Counted from the stretch's first letter, positions 34,068 through 44,060 are shown. The stretch: DNA of 44,826 nucleotides from Deltaproteobacteria bacterium (GCA_026388335.1 JAPLJZ010000126.1:1-44826), one strand, 5' to 3'. Notes: generated by a model not told the origin, from the sequence alone. A program made the numbers and translations.

Positions 34068-35456
34068 CTATTTGGCGTTACGTACCGGAAGGGCTCGGTA
34101 GGCTCTGTGGTTGCGGCCCGACTGGGGCCCCCAATCCCGCTCGCCAGCACCGAAATGGAAGTAGGCAGCGTTGGAACTGATTGCTTCTGAAGCCCAAGGA
34201 CAGCAACATGACAAATCTATCAAGTTCGTTAAATAGATTTTATAGTCGTCTGAATGACAGGCCTGATATTTAGGATTGCTCGCATCATACAACCCCGCCA
34301 GTTCAGACTGCGTAGGCATCCGCCAACCCGTAACACCACCCACGCTATAATTCTCGCAGTAGGACTTGGCACCTGCCCAACTAATGTTGCTCCCGTTGTC
34401 CTTTGCCGCCCACATAAGGTTCGTCTTTGAATCAAGAACCGTACCATTGTCATAGGCGATAAACCGGCCGTCTCTTCTAATCTCATTAGCTATGGAGACC
34501 GAGGGGCGCACCACCACAGCCAGCTTTTTCTTTTTTTCTTCCAGTATCCTTCTTTCTTCTTCCAGGGATTCCTGCTGTTCCAATAGCTCCCGTTCCCTCC
34601 TCAATCTGTCTCTTTCAGCCTCAATCTGTCTTTGCTCGACAGATAAATTGTCTGTCGCTGACGAGATTATCGGCGAAGATTGTTTGCCGGGAGAGAAGTA
34701 GAATTGACCCTCCAGTGAGGAAAGTTCCCAGGGAACCTGTTGTCCCCCCGTCTTCCTCCCCAGTTCCTTCCTGACCTCCTTGAAGACCTCTTCTATGGGC
34801 AGCCCTGGTGTCTTTATATGCCGAATCAGAGATTCCGTATAAGGGCTATTGCGGCCACTACCATCAGCAGCCACCTTGCCGGGGCTGGTAGAATAGGTAA
34901 TCAATGTTCCTTTGGGTGCGTCGGAGATGATTGCCAGTCCCCGACTTCCTGTCCTGAAACTTCTTCCAAATGGATTATCCCTACAGGCATCGAGAATTAC
35001 AATATTGAGATTATTCCCGGCATTCCCCATCTCAGCCAGCACTATCTCGGTATCCACGGCCTGGAACTTGACTTCTGTATCCCTATTGATCCTTGCCCCA
35101 ATAGGTAGAAGATAGTTCCGACCGCCAATCTGGACCCCATGCCCGGCGTAAAAGAATAGCCCCACACCACCTTTCTTTAACTGGTCGCCAAACTCCCGGA
35201 TGGCATCCTCCATCTCCTGGTGGCTGGCGTTCTTCTTAAGTGTTACGGTAAAACCGAGTCTCTGGAGGTTGGTGGCCATATCAGCGGCGTCATTAACAGG
35301 ATTCTTCAGTGGCGATGAACTGTAGCTGCCATTGCCGATTACCAAAGCTATCCGCCGCTCCGATGAAGCAGTCACGATACCGGGCAAGGAGAGGGCAATA
35401 AGCATAAAGCAGATAATGCAATGGATAATGACGAGTCGGCTGGTTTTCCTATTCAT
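34068..35456 (-). CDS. Secreted caspase-like peptidase fused to a DUF1566 domain
   Basis: 462 residues from ATG 35456 (AAGG eight bases upstream; a GTG three codons earlier is less well placed). A signal peptide ends near ASS. The C14 caspase-like (metacaspase) domain covers about 35-255: ALVIGNGSYSSSPLKNPVND, the catalytic His in FFYAGHGVQIGG and the catalytic Cys in VILDACRDNPF. A charged coiled coil follows (about 275-325), then a DUF1566/Lcl domain to the end. Because of the signal peptide the protease probably works outside the cytoplasm, unlike defence-type caspases. It is in one operon with the 33487 gene, which repeats its last domain. Confidence 0.88.
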   Translation of the reverse strand: MNRKTSRLVIIHCIICFMLIALSLPGIVTASSERRIALVIGNGSYSSSPLKNPVNDAADMATNLQRLGFTVTLKKNASHQEMEDAIREFGDQLKKGGVGLFFYAGHGVQIGGRNYLLPIGARINRDTEVKFQAVDTEIVLAEMGNAGNNLNIVILDACRDNPFGRSFRTGSRGLAIISDAPKGTLITYSTSPGKVAADGSGRNSPYTESLIRHIKTPGLPIEEVFKEVRKELGRKTGGQQVPWELSSLEGQFYFSPGKQSSPIISSATDNLSVEQRQIEAERDRLRRERELLEQQESLEEERRILEEKKKKLAVVVRPSVSIANEIRRDGRFIAYDNGTVLDSKTNLMWAAKDNGSNISWAGAKSYCENYSVGGVTGWRMPTQSELAGLYDASNPKYQACHSDDYKIYLTNLIDLSCCCPWASEAISSNAAYFHFGAGERDWGPQSGRNHRAYRALPVRNAK

Positions 35457-35728
35457 GGACTGCACCTTGAATCGGACTGTTGTTTAAGGGATGGAATTGG
35501 TTCCTGTTTGTTGTGGAGTATAGGGATATTGAACGCCTGTGTCAATGATAAATGGGAAATGACTGGGACATATTCGACTGAGAAATGGAGGTTTACCAAG
35601 GCAGGGTGACCTCATTTTTGTCTGCCTACTGGGAAAGTCGGGGGGGGGGTACGTATTGAAAAATAATTGATTTAACTCTAAATATTGTCTATATACGGGC
35701 AACACTTCATTCAGAAGAGGAACATCAG

Positions 35729-38506
35729 ATGCACGATCCATCCAGAACAAATCAAGAACCGCACGAAGAGATTGCCTTATTGAAGCAGAGAATCCAGGAA
35801 CTGGAACAAGTGGAGGCGGCACTTAGAAAGAGCGAGGAGTATTTCCGGGTAATCACCCAGAATGCATCAGACATCCTCTTTACCGTGGATGAATTGGGAA
35901 TAATTACCTATGTGAGTCCGTCCGTTGAACGAATAGTCGGCTACAGTCCGGACGAGTTGCTCGGGACGAGCACTTTCGATCTCTTTATATCTGACGATCT
36001 TCCAAGAGCTATAAATGATTTTAGCCAAGCTCTGCTTACAAAAGATGTTGTTATTCCCAACAGCTTCCGAATCAGACATAAAGACGGTGCCGAACGCATT
36101 ATGGAGGGTACCGGCATAAATCTAATGCATAATCCGGCTATTGCCAGTTTTGTGGTTAATGTCCGCGACATCACCGACCGCAGGCGTGCGGAAGAAGCGC
36201 TGCGGGAGAGCGAAGAAAGATACAAGCTCCTTGCTGAAAAAATGACGGATATGGTGTGGATTCTGGACATGAATTTGCGTACCGTTTATGTCAGCCCGTC
36301 CATACAGAAAGTGCTTGGCTTTAGCCCGGAGGAACGGATAGCTCAGGATTTCGATGAACAACTAACCCCACCGTCAATATCCGTCGCGCAGGATGTCCTG
36401 GTAAGGGAGCTTGCCCTCGAACAACAGGGATACGGAGACCCTGAGAGGAACGTAACTCTTGAATTGGAATATTATCGTAAGGATGGTTCCACCCGGTGGA
36501 TCGAAAGCATCGTAAGTGGTATTCGCAACGATCAGGGAGTTCTGACTGGATTCCATGGAGTGTCCAGAAACATATCCGAGCGTAAGAAGGCCGAAAAAGC
36601 ACTCAAAGAAAGCGAAGAGTTGTACCGCACTCTGGTCGAAACATCGCCGGATCCGATCCTGATGTATTCCCTGGACGGGACGATTCTCTCCGCAAACACC
36701 CAGATTGCCAGGACTTACGGCACTTCGAGTGTTGGTGAGTTTTTTCAGAAGGTAAAGACGGTATTTGACCTTCTTACTGAGGATAGTAAAGCATCTGCTT
36801 CAGCAGCCTTACCCCGCACTATTACGGAAGGCTATTCGCAAAACAAGGAATACACGGCACGTCTCCAAGATGGCAAAACCATTCCCGTGGAAATAAACTC
36901 TTCGGTCGTACGGACGGAGGACGGCAAGCCGCGGGCTATCATCAGCGTGGTCCGCGATATCCGGGAGCGTAAAGAGGCCGCAGAAGCCCTTCGGGCCAGT
37001 GAAACCAGATATCAAAGCATTTTCGAAAACGCAGGCACCATCATGATGCTCATCGAGGAAGACATGACGATATCCTTTGTAAACGCAGAATTCGAAATAC
37101 TTAGTGGTTACAAGCGGGAAGAGATAGAGGGCAAGAAAAAATGGACGGAATTGGTTGACAAATCTGATTTGGAAAAAATGGTCAGGCAACATTGGTTACG
37201 GCGTTCAGATCCGAACCAGGCTAAAAGGAGTTATGAGTTTCGACTTGTGCATAGGGATGGTTTCATCAGGGATATTTATTTGACCGTCGACATCATACCC
37301 GGGACAAAAAGGACTGTCGCCTCGCTTTTGGACATTACCGACCGCAAGCGGGCGGAAGAGGAAAAGGCCAAGTTGGAAGCAAAGCTTCAACAGGCCCAGA
37401 AGATGGAAGCCATAGGCACCCTTGCTGGTGGCATTGCCCATGACTTCAACAATCTCCTCATGGGAATTCAAGGGCATGTATCCCTGTCATTGATGAATAT
37501 CTATCCCTCCCATCCCAATTATGACAGACTCAAACGGATTGAGGAACAGGTGCAAAGCGGGGCGGATTTAACCCGGCAACTGTTGGGGTTTGCCCGTGGG
37601 GGAAGGTATGAGGTCAAGCCCTCCGATGTGAACGACATTCTTGAACAGACTTTGTCAATGTTCGGGAGAACCAAAAAGGAAATCTCTATCCATCGGAAAT
37701 ACGGGAAAGATCTCTTGAATGCGGAGGTCGATCGGGGACAAATGGAGCAGGTGTTCATGAATTTGTATGTGAATGCCTGGCAGGCCATGCCGGGAGGCGG
37801 AGAGATCTATCTGGAAACGGGAAATGTCTTCTTCGATAATGATCATGGAATGCCCTACACAATCAAGCCGGGGCGATATGTGAAGGTATCCGTGACCGAT
37901 ACCGGTATAGGGATGGACGAGAAGACAAAAGAACGGATTTTTGATCCCTTTTTCACGACGAAGAAAATGGGAAGAGGAACCGGCCTGGGGCTGGCTACGG
38001 TCTATGGGATCATCAAGGGTCATGAGGGGATGATTGATGTCATTAGTGAGCCCGATCGGGGAACAACATTTAGCATTTATCTGCCGGCAACGGAGAAGAC
38101 AATTGTTAGGAAGAAGACAGATTCGGCTGAGATCTTAACGGGGACAGAAACGATTCTGCTGGTTGATGATGAAAAGATGGGCCTGGAAGTGACCGCTGAG
38201 CTTCTGGAATCCATGGGATACAGGGTCTATGAGGTCGGGAGCGGTCAGGAGGCGATCACCGTTTACATGGAGAAAAGAAACGAGATTGACTTGGTCATAT
38301 TGGACATGATCATGCCGGGGATATCGGGGGGAGAGACCTTTGACCGTCTCCGGGGAATCAATCCTGCGATCCGAGTTCTTTTGTCCAGCGGTTATAGCCT
38401 GGAAGGTCAGGCGCAGCAGATTCTGGACAGGGGCTGCAAGGGCTTCCTCCAGAAACCGTTTCATCCTGAGAAACTCTCCAGTAAGGTCAGGGAGATGTTG
38501 GACTGA
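35729..38506 (+). CDS. Soluble multi-PAS hybrid histidine kinase
   Basis: 925 residues, no membrane helix. After a short coiled coil there are four PAS/PAC units (about 35-155, 160-285, 290-415, 420-545); the joins read [31 protein letters not shown] and [15 protein letters not shown]. The HisKA-type dimer domain has the phosphorylatable His in [13 protein letters not shown]. The ATPase domain follows with N-box [15 protein letters not shown]1 DTGIGM and G2 [15 protein letters not shown] receiver domain closes the protein (about 800-925): LLVDDE, the phospho-acceptor in VILDMIMPG and KPF. GAGGA precedes ATG 35729. No partner regulator is adjacent, so the output is unknown. The 272-base gap upstream holds a G10 run near 35640. 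Confidence 0.93.
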   Translation: MHDPSRTNQEPHEEIALLKQRIQELEQVEAALRKSEEYFRVITQNASDILFTVDELGIITYVSPSVERIVGYSPDELLGTSTFDLFISDDLPRAINDFSQALLTKDVVIPNSFRIRHKDGAERIMEGTGINLMHNPAIASFVVNVRDITDRRRAEEALRESEERYKLLAEKMTDMVWILDMNLRTVYVSPSIQKVLGFSPEERIAQDFDEQLTPPSISVAQDVLVRELALEQQGYGDPERNVTLELEYYRKDGSTRWIESIVSGIRNDQGVLTGFHGVSRNISERKKAEKALKESEELYRTLVETSPDPILMYSLDGTILSANTQIARTYGTSSVGEFFQKVKTVFDLLTEDSKASASAALPRTITEGYSQNKEYTARLQDGKTIPVEINSSVVRTEDGKPRAIISVVRDIRERKEAAEALRASETRYQSIFENAGTIMMLIEEDMTISFVNAEFEILSGYKREEIEGKKKWTELVDKSDLEKMVRQHWLRRSDPNQAKRSYEFRLVHRDGFIRDIYLTVDIIPGTKRTVASLLDITDRKRAEEEKAKLEAKLQQAQKMEAIGTLAGGIAHDFNNLLMGIQGHVSLSLMNIYPSHPNYDRLKRIEEQVQSGADLTRQLLGFARGGRYEVKPSDVNDILEQTLSMFGRTKKEISIHRKYGKDLLNAEVDRGQMEQVFMNLYVNAWQAMPGGGEIYLETGNVFFDNDHGMPYTIKPGRYVKVSVTDTGIGMDEKTKERIFDPFFTTKKMGRGTGLGLATVYGIIKGHEGMIDVISEPDRGTTFSIYLPATEKTIVRKKTDSAEILTGTETILLVDDEKMGLEVTAELLESMGYRVYEVGSGQEAITVYMEKRNEIDLVILDMIMPGISGGETFDRLRGINPAIRVLLSSGYSLEGQAQQILDRGCKGFLQKPFHPEKLSSKVREMLD

Positions 38507-38738
38507 AACAGAAGACTCATTCCCATCATTTCGTTCAACCAATTTTAAAGCTTCATTAAAAAACTCTCATATGCTGGCCTGAAAATCGGCGCTTCTCGCC
38601 ATCTATGTATTAATTATATCTAATCATTACATGCACATAAAGCATGTTTGAGGTTGCTCGCCAGACTTGGCATGCTTTAAGCAACACATATAGTCAAAAG
38701 AAAACAAAATGAAAAAAACATATAGGAGGACACAGATC
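38507..38738. other. Intergenic region before the small membrane genes
   Basis: No gene is seen. An 8-bp inverted repeat AAAGCATG/CATGCTTT spans 38639-38678 with a 24-base loop. AGGAGG at the end serves ATG 38739. Confidence 0.4.
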
Positions 38739-39014
38739 ATGAAAAAGACATTAGGAACGATGGTAGCGGCTTTGGCAGTGGTTCTTTTGACGGGAACTTT
38801 CGCTTTCGCAGAGTACGCAATAGCCGGTGTGGGTAGCTTCCCCTACTTCCAGCTTGGTTGCCTCATTGTGGGCGGGATGGTCATCATCTCCCTGAAGCAC
38901 AAGTATGAGAAGATGTACACGGGCGAAGTCGCCGGTGTTTTCGCCCTCTACACAGTGCTGATTGCTCTCTTCACCAATCCGGTTATCGACACCATTAAAA
39001 ACCTGGTTGGCTAA
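38739..39014 (+). CDS. Small membrane protein
   Basis: 91 residues from ATG 38739, preceded by ATAGGAGGACACAG; an ATG 30 bases earlier is too close to that site. The N-terminal hydrophobic segment looks like a cleavable signal (TLGTMVAALAVVLLTGTFAF then AEYA), followed by two membrane helices (about 35-52 and 65-82) with a KHKYEKMYTGE loop between. No family was recognised. It sits 58 bases upstream of an AtpI/AtpZ-like gene and probably shares its transcript, which ends at the strong terminator at 39372. Confidence 0.7.
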   Translation: MKKTLGTMVAALAVVLLTGTFAFAEYAIAGVGSFPYFQLGCLIVGGMVIISLKHKYEKMYTGEVAGVFALYTVLIALFTNPVIDTIKNLVG

Positions 39015-39072
39015 CTGAAACAAAATTTATCGGCAATACAGATCAATATAAAGAGAAAAGGAGGAACAGGTC

Positions 39073-39312
39073 ATGACAACAATACGAAAAACACAAAAAC
39101 CCATGTATCATCAGTATCAGCACATCATGGTCATCAGCGCCTGGGGGTTTGTGATTGCCTTTGCTTCCTTCCTTTTCCTGTATCTGGGACTTAAGATTGA
39201 TCAGTATTTCGGGACGGCGCCAAACTTCATGTTCGGGATGTTCTTCCTGGCCCTCTTCCTGACGATCGGCAGGCTCTACCAGGAGGCGTGGCAACGGCGC
39301 AAAGATGTTTAA
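39073..39312 (+). CDS. AtpZ/AtpI-like small membrane protein
   Basis: 79 residues with two helices (about 18-38 and 47-66). The segment GLKIDQYFGTAPNFMFGMFF matches the D-x-x-x-G-T-x-P loop of the AtpZ/AtpI group, which helps assemble the ATP synthase c-ring or carries Mg/Ca. No atp genes lie in the window, so the link to ATP synthase is by family resemblance only. AAAGGAGGAACAG precedes the start. An intrinsic terminator follows 60 bases after the stop. Confidence 0.65.
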   Translation: MTTIRKTQKPMYHQYQHIMVISAWGFVIAFASFLFLYLGLKIDQYFGTAPNFMFGMFFLALFLTIGRLYQEAWQRRKDV

Positions 39313-39371
39313 GGAGAATTTTCAACCCTTGATACATAAAGACACTGTCCGTTAAGATCTGTGTCCCTTTA

Positions 39372-39407
39372 AAAACCCCCTGATGAAACCGGTTCGTCAG
39401 GGGGTTT
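39372..39407. terminator. Strong bidirectional intrinsic terminator
   Basis: AAAACCCCCTGATGAAACC and GGTTCGTCAGGGGGTTTT form a long stem with one wobble and one bulge, with T and A runs on either side. It separates the + strand AtpI-like gene from the convergent 39438 gene and can stop both. Confidence 0.92.
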
Positions 39408-39437
39408 TGATTATCTGAAAAGCTCGCTTAAAGAAAA

Positions 39438-39803
39438 TCAGGGCAATTTAAGATTGCCGACAGAAGGCGACCCGGGCATGATAATGCGGGACTCCTCCTT
39501 ACGCTGTAATTCTTTTGCCTCCTCAACCATCTTTTTTATAAAGGCGTCCAGGGATTCCGGGAATTTGTCGATTGCCTGCTGAAGGTTATTCGCCTCAATG
39601 GGAAAACGGACGGGGAGGGGACCTTGCTGTGTAATCAGTTGGGTATTGCCGATAAACATGACCTTGCGCTGTTTATCAAGCTCGGCGTTCGGCTTGACGG
39701 GCGTCATCTGGTGTATGGCGCCGACCATCAAATCAGAGAATATTTCTTCCCGGTAAAGATTATTTTGATTGATCCTGATGCTGGCTTGCTTTTTTTCTTC
39801 CAT
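39438..39803 (-). CDS. Conserved cytoplasmic protein of unknown function
   Basis: 121 residues from ATG 39803, chosen because GGGGAGGAAG lies just upstream; the frame runs 15 codons further. No signal or membrane helix. Recognisable blocks are NQNNLYREEIFSDLMVGAIH, a following MTPVKPN, MFIGNTQLITQQGPLPV and a C-terminal amphipathic helix (AIDKFPESLDAFIKKMVEEA). I have the impression of a family common in deltaproteobacteria but no function is known to me. Its transcript ends at the shared terminator at 39372. Confidence 0.75.
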   Translation of the reverse strand: MEEKKQASIRINQNNLYREEIFSDLMVGAIHQMTPVKPNAELDKQRKVMFIGNTQLITQQGPLPVRFPIEANNLQQAIDKFPESLDAFIKKMVEEAKELQRKEESRIIMPGSPSVGNLKLP

Positions 39804-40127
39804 AGAAATCTTCCTCCCCCGATCTTTCCCTTCGATTAAAGCACGCATTTAATGGCGCTATATTTGCCGCCGCCACATAGCACAGATAGTAGATAAAGCA
39901 AATCAGATTTTATTTATCCTTTGCGAACGACTGAAAACACATGGATAATAAGTTGTAATCATTGACTATGTAATAAAAAGACTTGCAATTTGTCTTGGAA
40001 CTTGGCTATACGTTCAGCCACTGCAAGACAGGGCAGAAGCCTTTCTTCGAAGTCAAAGCTGTGTTCGTGTGCCATCGTCTAAACAAGTCCTGACATTGCT
40101 TCATGAAGTGTCTATTGGGAGGTCATC
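39804..40127. other. Divergent intergenic region
   Basis: No gene is supported. Promoter-like pieces TTGACT (39962) and TTGCAA...TATACG (near 39985-40015) face the M23 peptidase gene. GGGAGG lies before ATG 40128. Confidence 0.4.
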
Positions 40128-40982
40128 ATGTGGAAGATGGATCAGATACGGAAATTCCGTAAAAAAATCCTCGCACCTGTAACCATCATGTTTATTCAGC
40201 ACCACCACGCCAGACATTCAATCAATATAAATATCCCGATGTTTCTTATTCCCCTCGCCGCAGTCCTATGTACGCTGGGGGCAATCTATGTAGGCTCCGT
40301 TGTTACCGAACTCTTCAGCTATCAGGTAAGGGAAAATCAGCTTCGTGAATATTCAGCGAAGGTCGGGGAGTTCAATGCCGCCCTTACTTCGGTGAAAAAA
40401 ATGGAAAGCGATCTGAAGACCTTGATTTCATATGGCACCAAAGAAAAAATTCTTGAAAATGTTGATACTGCCGATATGGGAACGATGGATATTTATCAGA
40501 TCCAGAAGCAGATACAATTATCCATGAATACCGTGGCCAGTATCAACGAATTCCTCCGCACCCAGAAAGACATATATCTATCGACGCCAAGGGGCCTTCC
40601 TATTGACGGGAGGATGACATCACTGTTTGGCAGTCGAACAAACCCGATTACCGGACGTGTGGAACTCCACCGAGGCATCGATATTGCTGCTCCATACGGT
40701 ACAAATGTAAAAGCGACAGCGGACGGGGTGGTGAGTTTTTCCGGATGGAATGGGGGAGGCGGAAATACGGTTGTCATCGAACATGGTCATGGTTTTTCGA
40801 GTTGTTATGCCCATAATAGCGCCAATAAGGTAACGGTGGGACAAAGGGTAAAGCGTGGTGAAACAGTGAGTCATGTCGGGGCTACAGGTAACGCCACGGG
40901 CAGTCATGTTCACTATGAAATATGGCAGGGTGGAAGAGTCATCAATCCGAAACAGCATATGGAGGGATCTCATGTTCCATAG
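40128..40982 (+). CDS. M23 family peptidoglycan endopeptidase
   Basis: 284 residues. One N-terminal membrane helix (about 38-60) anchors the protein, a coiled coil follows (about 65-150), then an M23 (LytM) domain with zinc ligands in LHRGIDIAAPYG (HxxxD) and SHVHYEIW (HxH), and the GNTVVIEHGHGFSSCYAH strand. All metal ligands are present, so it should be active on peptidoglycan cross-links. GGGAGG precedes the start. Its last 11 bases overlap the bactofilin gene, a pairing seen in many proteobacteria where the peptidase and the bactofilin scaffold act together in cell shape. Confidence 0.92.
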   Translation: MWKMDQIRKFRKKILAPVTIMFIQHHHARHSININIPMFLIPLAAVLCTLGAIYVGSVVTELFSYQVRENQLREYSAKVGEFNAALTSVKKMESDLKTLISYGTKEKILENVDTADMGTMDIYQIQKQIQLSMNTVASINEFLRTQKDIYLSTPRGLPIDGRMTSLFGSRTNPITGRVELHRGIDIAAPYGTNVKATADGVVSFSGWNGGGGNTVVIEHGHGFSSCYAHNSANKVTVGQRVKRGETVSHVGATGNATGSHVHYEIWQGGRVINPKQHMEGSHVP

Positions 40983-41367
40983 AAAAGCAGACAAGCTTCA
41001 TCTGGTCCTGGGAGAAAACTCGAAGATCACCGGCAATGTTGAGTCGCCGGGGACGGTTTTTATTGATGGGACGATCATCGGCAATGTGGACGGGGCAAAG
41101 GTTATCCTTGGCGAACATAGTTACATCAGTGGAAATATCAAGGCCGGCTCCATCATTATCGGCGGCAAGATTGACGGCCATCTGACAGGAACAGATAAGG
41201 TGGAAATCAAGGCGACGGGCCATGTTACCGGGGATATTACGACGAAAACACTATCCATCGCGGAAGGGGGAATATTTAATGGAGCCTCCCGAATGGAAGT
41301 GGATGCAGAAAAAACGGCAGAAAAGACAAACGCCAAGATTGTCGAGTTCCTGGCGAAGGAACAGTAG
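40972..41367 (+). CDS. Bactofilin (polymer-forming cytoskeletal protein)
   Basis: 131 residues from ATG 40972, with GGAGGG upstream inside the peptidase gene; the open frame reaches 33 codons further back but only as overlap. The central beta-helix (about 12-115) shows repeating strands such as GNVESPGTVFIDGTIIGNV, GEHSYISGNIKAGSIIIGG and KIDGHLTG, the signature of bactofilins. Such proteins polymerise without nucleotide and position cell-wall enzymes, here presumably the overlapping M23 peptidase. Confidence 0.93.
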   Translation: MFHRKADKLHLVLGENSKITGNVESPGTVFIDGTIIGNVDGAKVILGEHSYISGNIKAGSIIIGGKIDGHLTGTDKVEIKATGHVTGDITTKTLSIAEGGIFNGASRMEVDAEKTAEKTNAKIVEFLAKEQ

Positions 41368-41483
41368 CAGACGTCCCGCGTGTCATCACTCCTGATAGGC
41401 CTTCTTATAGGCAAGGCCCTGGAAAACGGCGATGGTGTCATTTATTCCATGAACGAACGACGGAGAAGATCTGAACATTCGTG

Positions 41484-42335
41484 CTATGGAAGGCCACGGG
41501 GAATACCCGCTTCACAGGGAACGGCGGTCTGACAAAAACCGCATCCGTAACTGCTGAACCCATAATGGCTTTTTGCATATTCGGCGGCTATCTCGGACAG
41601 ATATTTTCTGCAAGTATCCTTATTGTGCCCCTTTTCCGTAATCGCTCCGGCGGGACAACGGGAGATGCACTTCCTGCATTTCCCTTTTGCGTAAAAAAGA
41701 CAGTAGTCGTGGTGATGGCGGTATTTTCTTGGGGTGGGCGGGATCACAATTTTGGCAACCAGCGATCCACAGCGCATGGCCTTGCCTTTCTCCGTAATCA
41801 ACCCATCGCACAATCCGAAGGTGCCAAGTCCGGAGACAAAAGCGGCGTGACGCTCGGACCAGTTGGAAGCGAAACCATACCCTTCTGAAGTCTGCCAACC
41901 CCAGGCGGGGGAAAGAACAGGGGCGACAGCGGGATGGCCCTCATGACCAAGAATGTCTGCCAGATGACGGGCGAGGTTGAGATTTGTTTCTTCGCCAAAG
42001 TTGCGTGATCGCGACCATCTTTCGGCGGGATATTTTTTCTGTCGGCGTTGATCTTCCCTCGTCGCGGCAGTCTGGGGGAGAACCCAACTGATGACTGTAA
42101 GGTCCTCAGGCTGGAAGGGAATTTCAGGAAAAGAAAGGGAAAATATTTCTATCGGTGTCCAATAAAACGATCCGATATCGGATTTTAGCTGTTGATAAAG
42201 GGGATCACTGCCGCTGGAAAAACCGATAAGTGCTTCTTCCCAGGCCTTTTCACCCGAAATGGTTTGAAGCGAGTTATGGGATGAGGAAAGAAATTTGTTT
42301 ATTGCCGAGATGATAATCTGGCTTGATGCTGGCAT
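41484..42335 (-). CDS. QueG-like iron-sulfur protein
   Basis: 283 residues with a double 4Fe-4S cassette: CLFYAKGKCRKCISRCPAGA near residues 210-230 and SSYGCGFCQTAVPCE at the end. The middle part (SERHAAFVSGLGTFGLCDGLITEKG) matches epoxyqueuosine reductase, the cobamide enzyme of queuosine tRNA modification. It is shorter than typical QueG and lacks the C-terminal HEAT-like part, so a different reductase role is possible. GGAGGGG precedes the start. After the stop another frame reads about 30 codons (ending GLAYKKAYQE), possibly chance. The divergent partner is the DUF362 protein. Confidence 0.75.
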   Translation of the reverse strand: MPASSQIIISAINKFLSSSHNSLQTISGEKAWEEALIGFSSGSDPLYQQLKSDIGSFYWTPIEIFSLSFPEIPFQPEDLTVISWVLPQTAATREDQRRQKKYPAERWSRSRNFGEETNLNLARHLADILGHEGHPAVAPVLSPAWGWQTSEGYGFASNWSERHAAFVSGLGTFGLCDGLITEKGKAMRCGSLVAKIVIPPTPRKYRHHHDYCLFYAKGKCRKCISRCPAGAITEKGHNKDTCRKYLSEIAAEYAKSHYGFSSYGCGFCQTAVPCEAGIPRGLP

Positions 42336-42419
42336 CGCCCCTCCTTCACGTTATCTGGACAAATTATTTTCCTTGTTCTATAATGGAATCAAAAAAATAA
42401 TGCAAATCGTGAGATAACA

Positions 42420-43436
42420 ATGAAAGATATTTTCTACGCTCCCGTTGATCAATCATCAGGGGATCATGTCCCGGTGTTGCGAAGCCTGCTGGAAAAAATG
42501 TCCTGCCCATTTTCTGCGGGTAAAAAGGTAGGGATAAAGGTGCACTGGGGAGAACGGGGTAACCGGTCATTTCTCTCCCCCGCGTACGTCAGAGAAATTG
42601 TGCAATGGCAGCAAGGCAGAGGCGCCAAACCATATATTTTTGATACGACCGTCTTGTATTCAGGAGGCCGGCGGACCGCCGCAGAATCCCTCAAGACGGC
42701 GCGGGATAACGGCTATGACGAGAAGTACCTGGGCTGTGAGATTATTGTGGCCGATGGCAGCGATGGCCGTTCGGTGACGGATATACCTGCCCACGGTAAT
42801 CACTTTGCGACCGTCCAGGTAGCCGATGTTTTTAAAGAGACTGACGCTTTCATAATATTTTCACATTTCAAAGGTCACATGGCCGCGAGCTTTGGCGGGG
42901 CTATCAAAAATCTGTCGATGGGTTTTGCCTCCCGGGCGCAAAAACAGCGGATGCACGCCGATGTCCATCCGGAATTGATTAGAGCTTCCTGCATTAAATG
43001 CGGTTTATGCAGCGAAGTCTGTCCGACGGGGGCGGCCCGGCAAGAGACGGAAGAATATCCCGAGTTCGATCTGGAAATGTGCATCGGCTGCGCCCAATGT
43101 ATCGGTTTATGTCCGGAAGTAGCGCTAAGAATTCTCTGGGAAACAGACGACCGCGTCTTCCAGGAAAAGCTTGTTGAAACAGCAGCGGCGGTCTGGAAAA
43201 TGATCGCCGGAAAAACGATTCTGATCAATGCCTGTATCCGCATCACCGCCGAGTGCGACTGCTGGCCCGGGCATAATCCGGTTATTGCCCCCGATTACGG
43301 TTTCATCGGCGGGTATCACCCGCTGAGCGTCGATGAAGCCTCCCTGGAGAGAGTCGGCAAGGCGCCCTTTGAGAAAACCCATCCCCATGTAAACTGGGAA
43401 AGACAGTTTACCTACGCCCGTCAGATCGGCATGTAA
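42420..43436 (+). CDS. DUF362 protein with two 4Fe-4S clusters
   Basis: 338 residues. The DUF362 domain covers most of the chain (KVGIKVHWGERGNRSFLSP, then KPYIFDTTVLYSGGRRTAAE and IIFSHFKGHMAASFGGAIKN). A bacterial ferredoxin insert follows at about 190-240: CIKCGLCSEVCPTGA and CIGCAQCIGLCPEVA, both complete CxxCxxCxxxCP sets. Such proteins are frequent in anaerobes and are thought to move electrons, but partners are unknown. The ribosome site is weak (GTGAGA). It is divergent from another Fe-S protein 84 bases away. Confidence 0.88.
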   Translation: MKDIFYAPVDQSSGDHVPVLRSLLEKMSCPFSAGKKVGIKVHWGERGNRSFLSPAYVREIVQWQQGRGAKPYIFDTTVLYSGGRRTAAESLKTARDNGYDEKYLGCEIIVADGSDGRSVTDIPAHGNHFATVQVADVFKETDAFIIFSHFKGHMAASFGGAIKNLSMGFASRAQKQRMHADVHPELIRASCIKCGLCSEVCPTGAARQETEEYPEFDLEMCIGCAQCIGLCPEVALRILWETDDRVFQEKLVETAAAVWKMIAGKTILINACIRITAECDCWPGHNPVIAPDYGFIGGYHPLSVDEASLERVGKAPFEKTHPHVNWERQFTYARQIGM

Positions 43437-43766
43437 TTATCCGTCGTGGGCAGGAGTTTTCCTGACCGCAGGTGTAAAGATGATTTAAGATTATTGCTAT
43501 CTCAGACATCATCTCCTATCTTCATGAAAATCCTGCCTTCAAATAAAATGAAACAGCCTCTTGACTTTTTTATGAGTCAGGCGCACCTGAATACAGAGTG
43601 AATAAAACATCGTTAAAAGGTTATCAACTAATCTGAACCCTTTTGGTAAGGGTGATGCCATGAAGAGATTATCGAAACCCCTTTTCTCAAAAAGAGCGGG
43701 GTTTTACGTTTATTAACACTCAAAAAGAGAAACCGAAAAATATCAACATCAAGGAGGGATTGCGAT
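43437..43766 (+). other. 330-base leader region before the GYD gene
   Basis: No gene. TTGACT near 43562 with a GAATAC-like -10 near 43589 may be the promoter, leaving about 170 bases of leader. This contains ACCCTT-TTGGT-AAGGGT (43637-43653) and a longer hairpin with outer stem AAACCCC/GGGGTTT (about 43676-43703). AAGGAGGG precedes ATG 43767. It could be a regulatory leader, but I match it to no riboswitch class. Confidence 0.45.
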
Positions 43767-44060
43767 ATGCCGATATTTATGATGTTTGGGAAGTATTCCA
43801 CAGAAGCGCTCAAGAAGGTTTCATCGGAACGAACGAGAAAGGCTGTCGAAATTATCAACAAGAATGGTGGGAAAGTAATATCTATGTATGCGGTATTAGG
43901 AGAACATGACCTTGTTTTCACTTTGGATTTTCCTAATGCAGAGAAAGCGATGTTAGCTTCAGCAACGTTAAATATGCTGACGGGGATCTCTTTTGTCACA
44001 TCACCGGTGGTTGATGTGGAACAGTTTGATAGATTGCTATCTGAAATCAAAGATCTGTAG
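43767..44060 (+). CDS. GYD domain protein
   Basis: 97 residues, a ferredoxin-like alpha/beta fold typical of GYD (PF08734) proteins: MFGKYSTEALKKVSSERTRK, then MYAVLGEHDLVFTLDFPNAE and the MLASATLNMLTG helix. The family is widespread in deltaproteobacteria; no enzymatic function is established. AAGGAGGG lies before the start. It has a long, structured leader and stands alone. Confidence 0.85.
   Translation: MPIFMMFGKYSTEALKKVSSERTRKAVEIINKNGGKVISMYAVLGEHDLVFTLDFPNAEKAMLASATLNMLTGISFVTSPVVDVEQFDRLLSEIKDL

Noticed and set aside
41368-41483. Short minus-strand frame ending GLAYKKAYQE after the QueG-like gene
   Set aside because: About 30 codons, with no ribosome site and no recognisable motif; it could be a 3' remnant but this is not supported.
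43637-43703. Known riboswitch upstream of the GYD gene
   Set aside because: It was compared by memory with c-di-GMP, fluoride, SAM, TPP and cobalamin classes; none of the conserved cores is present.
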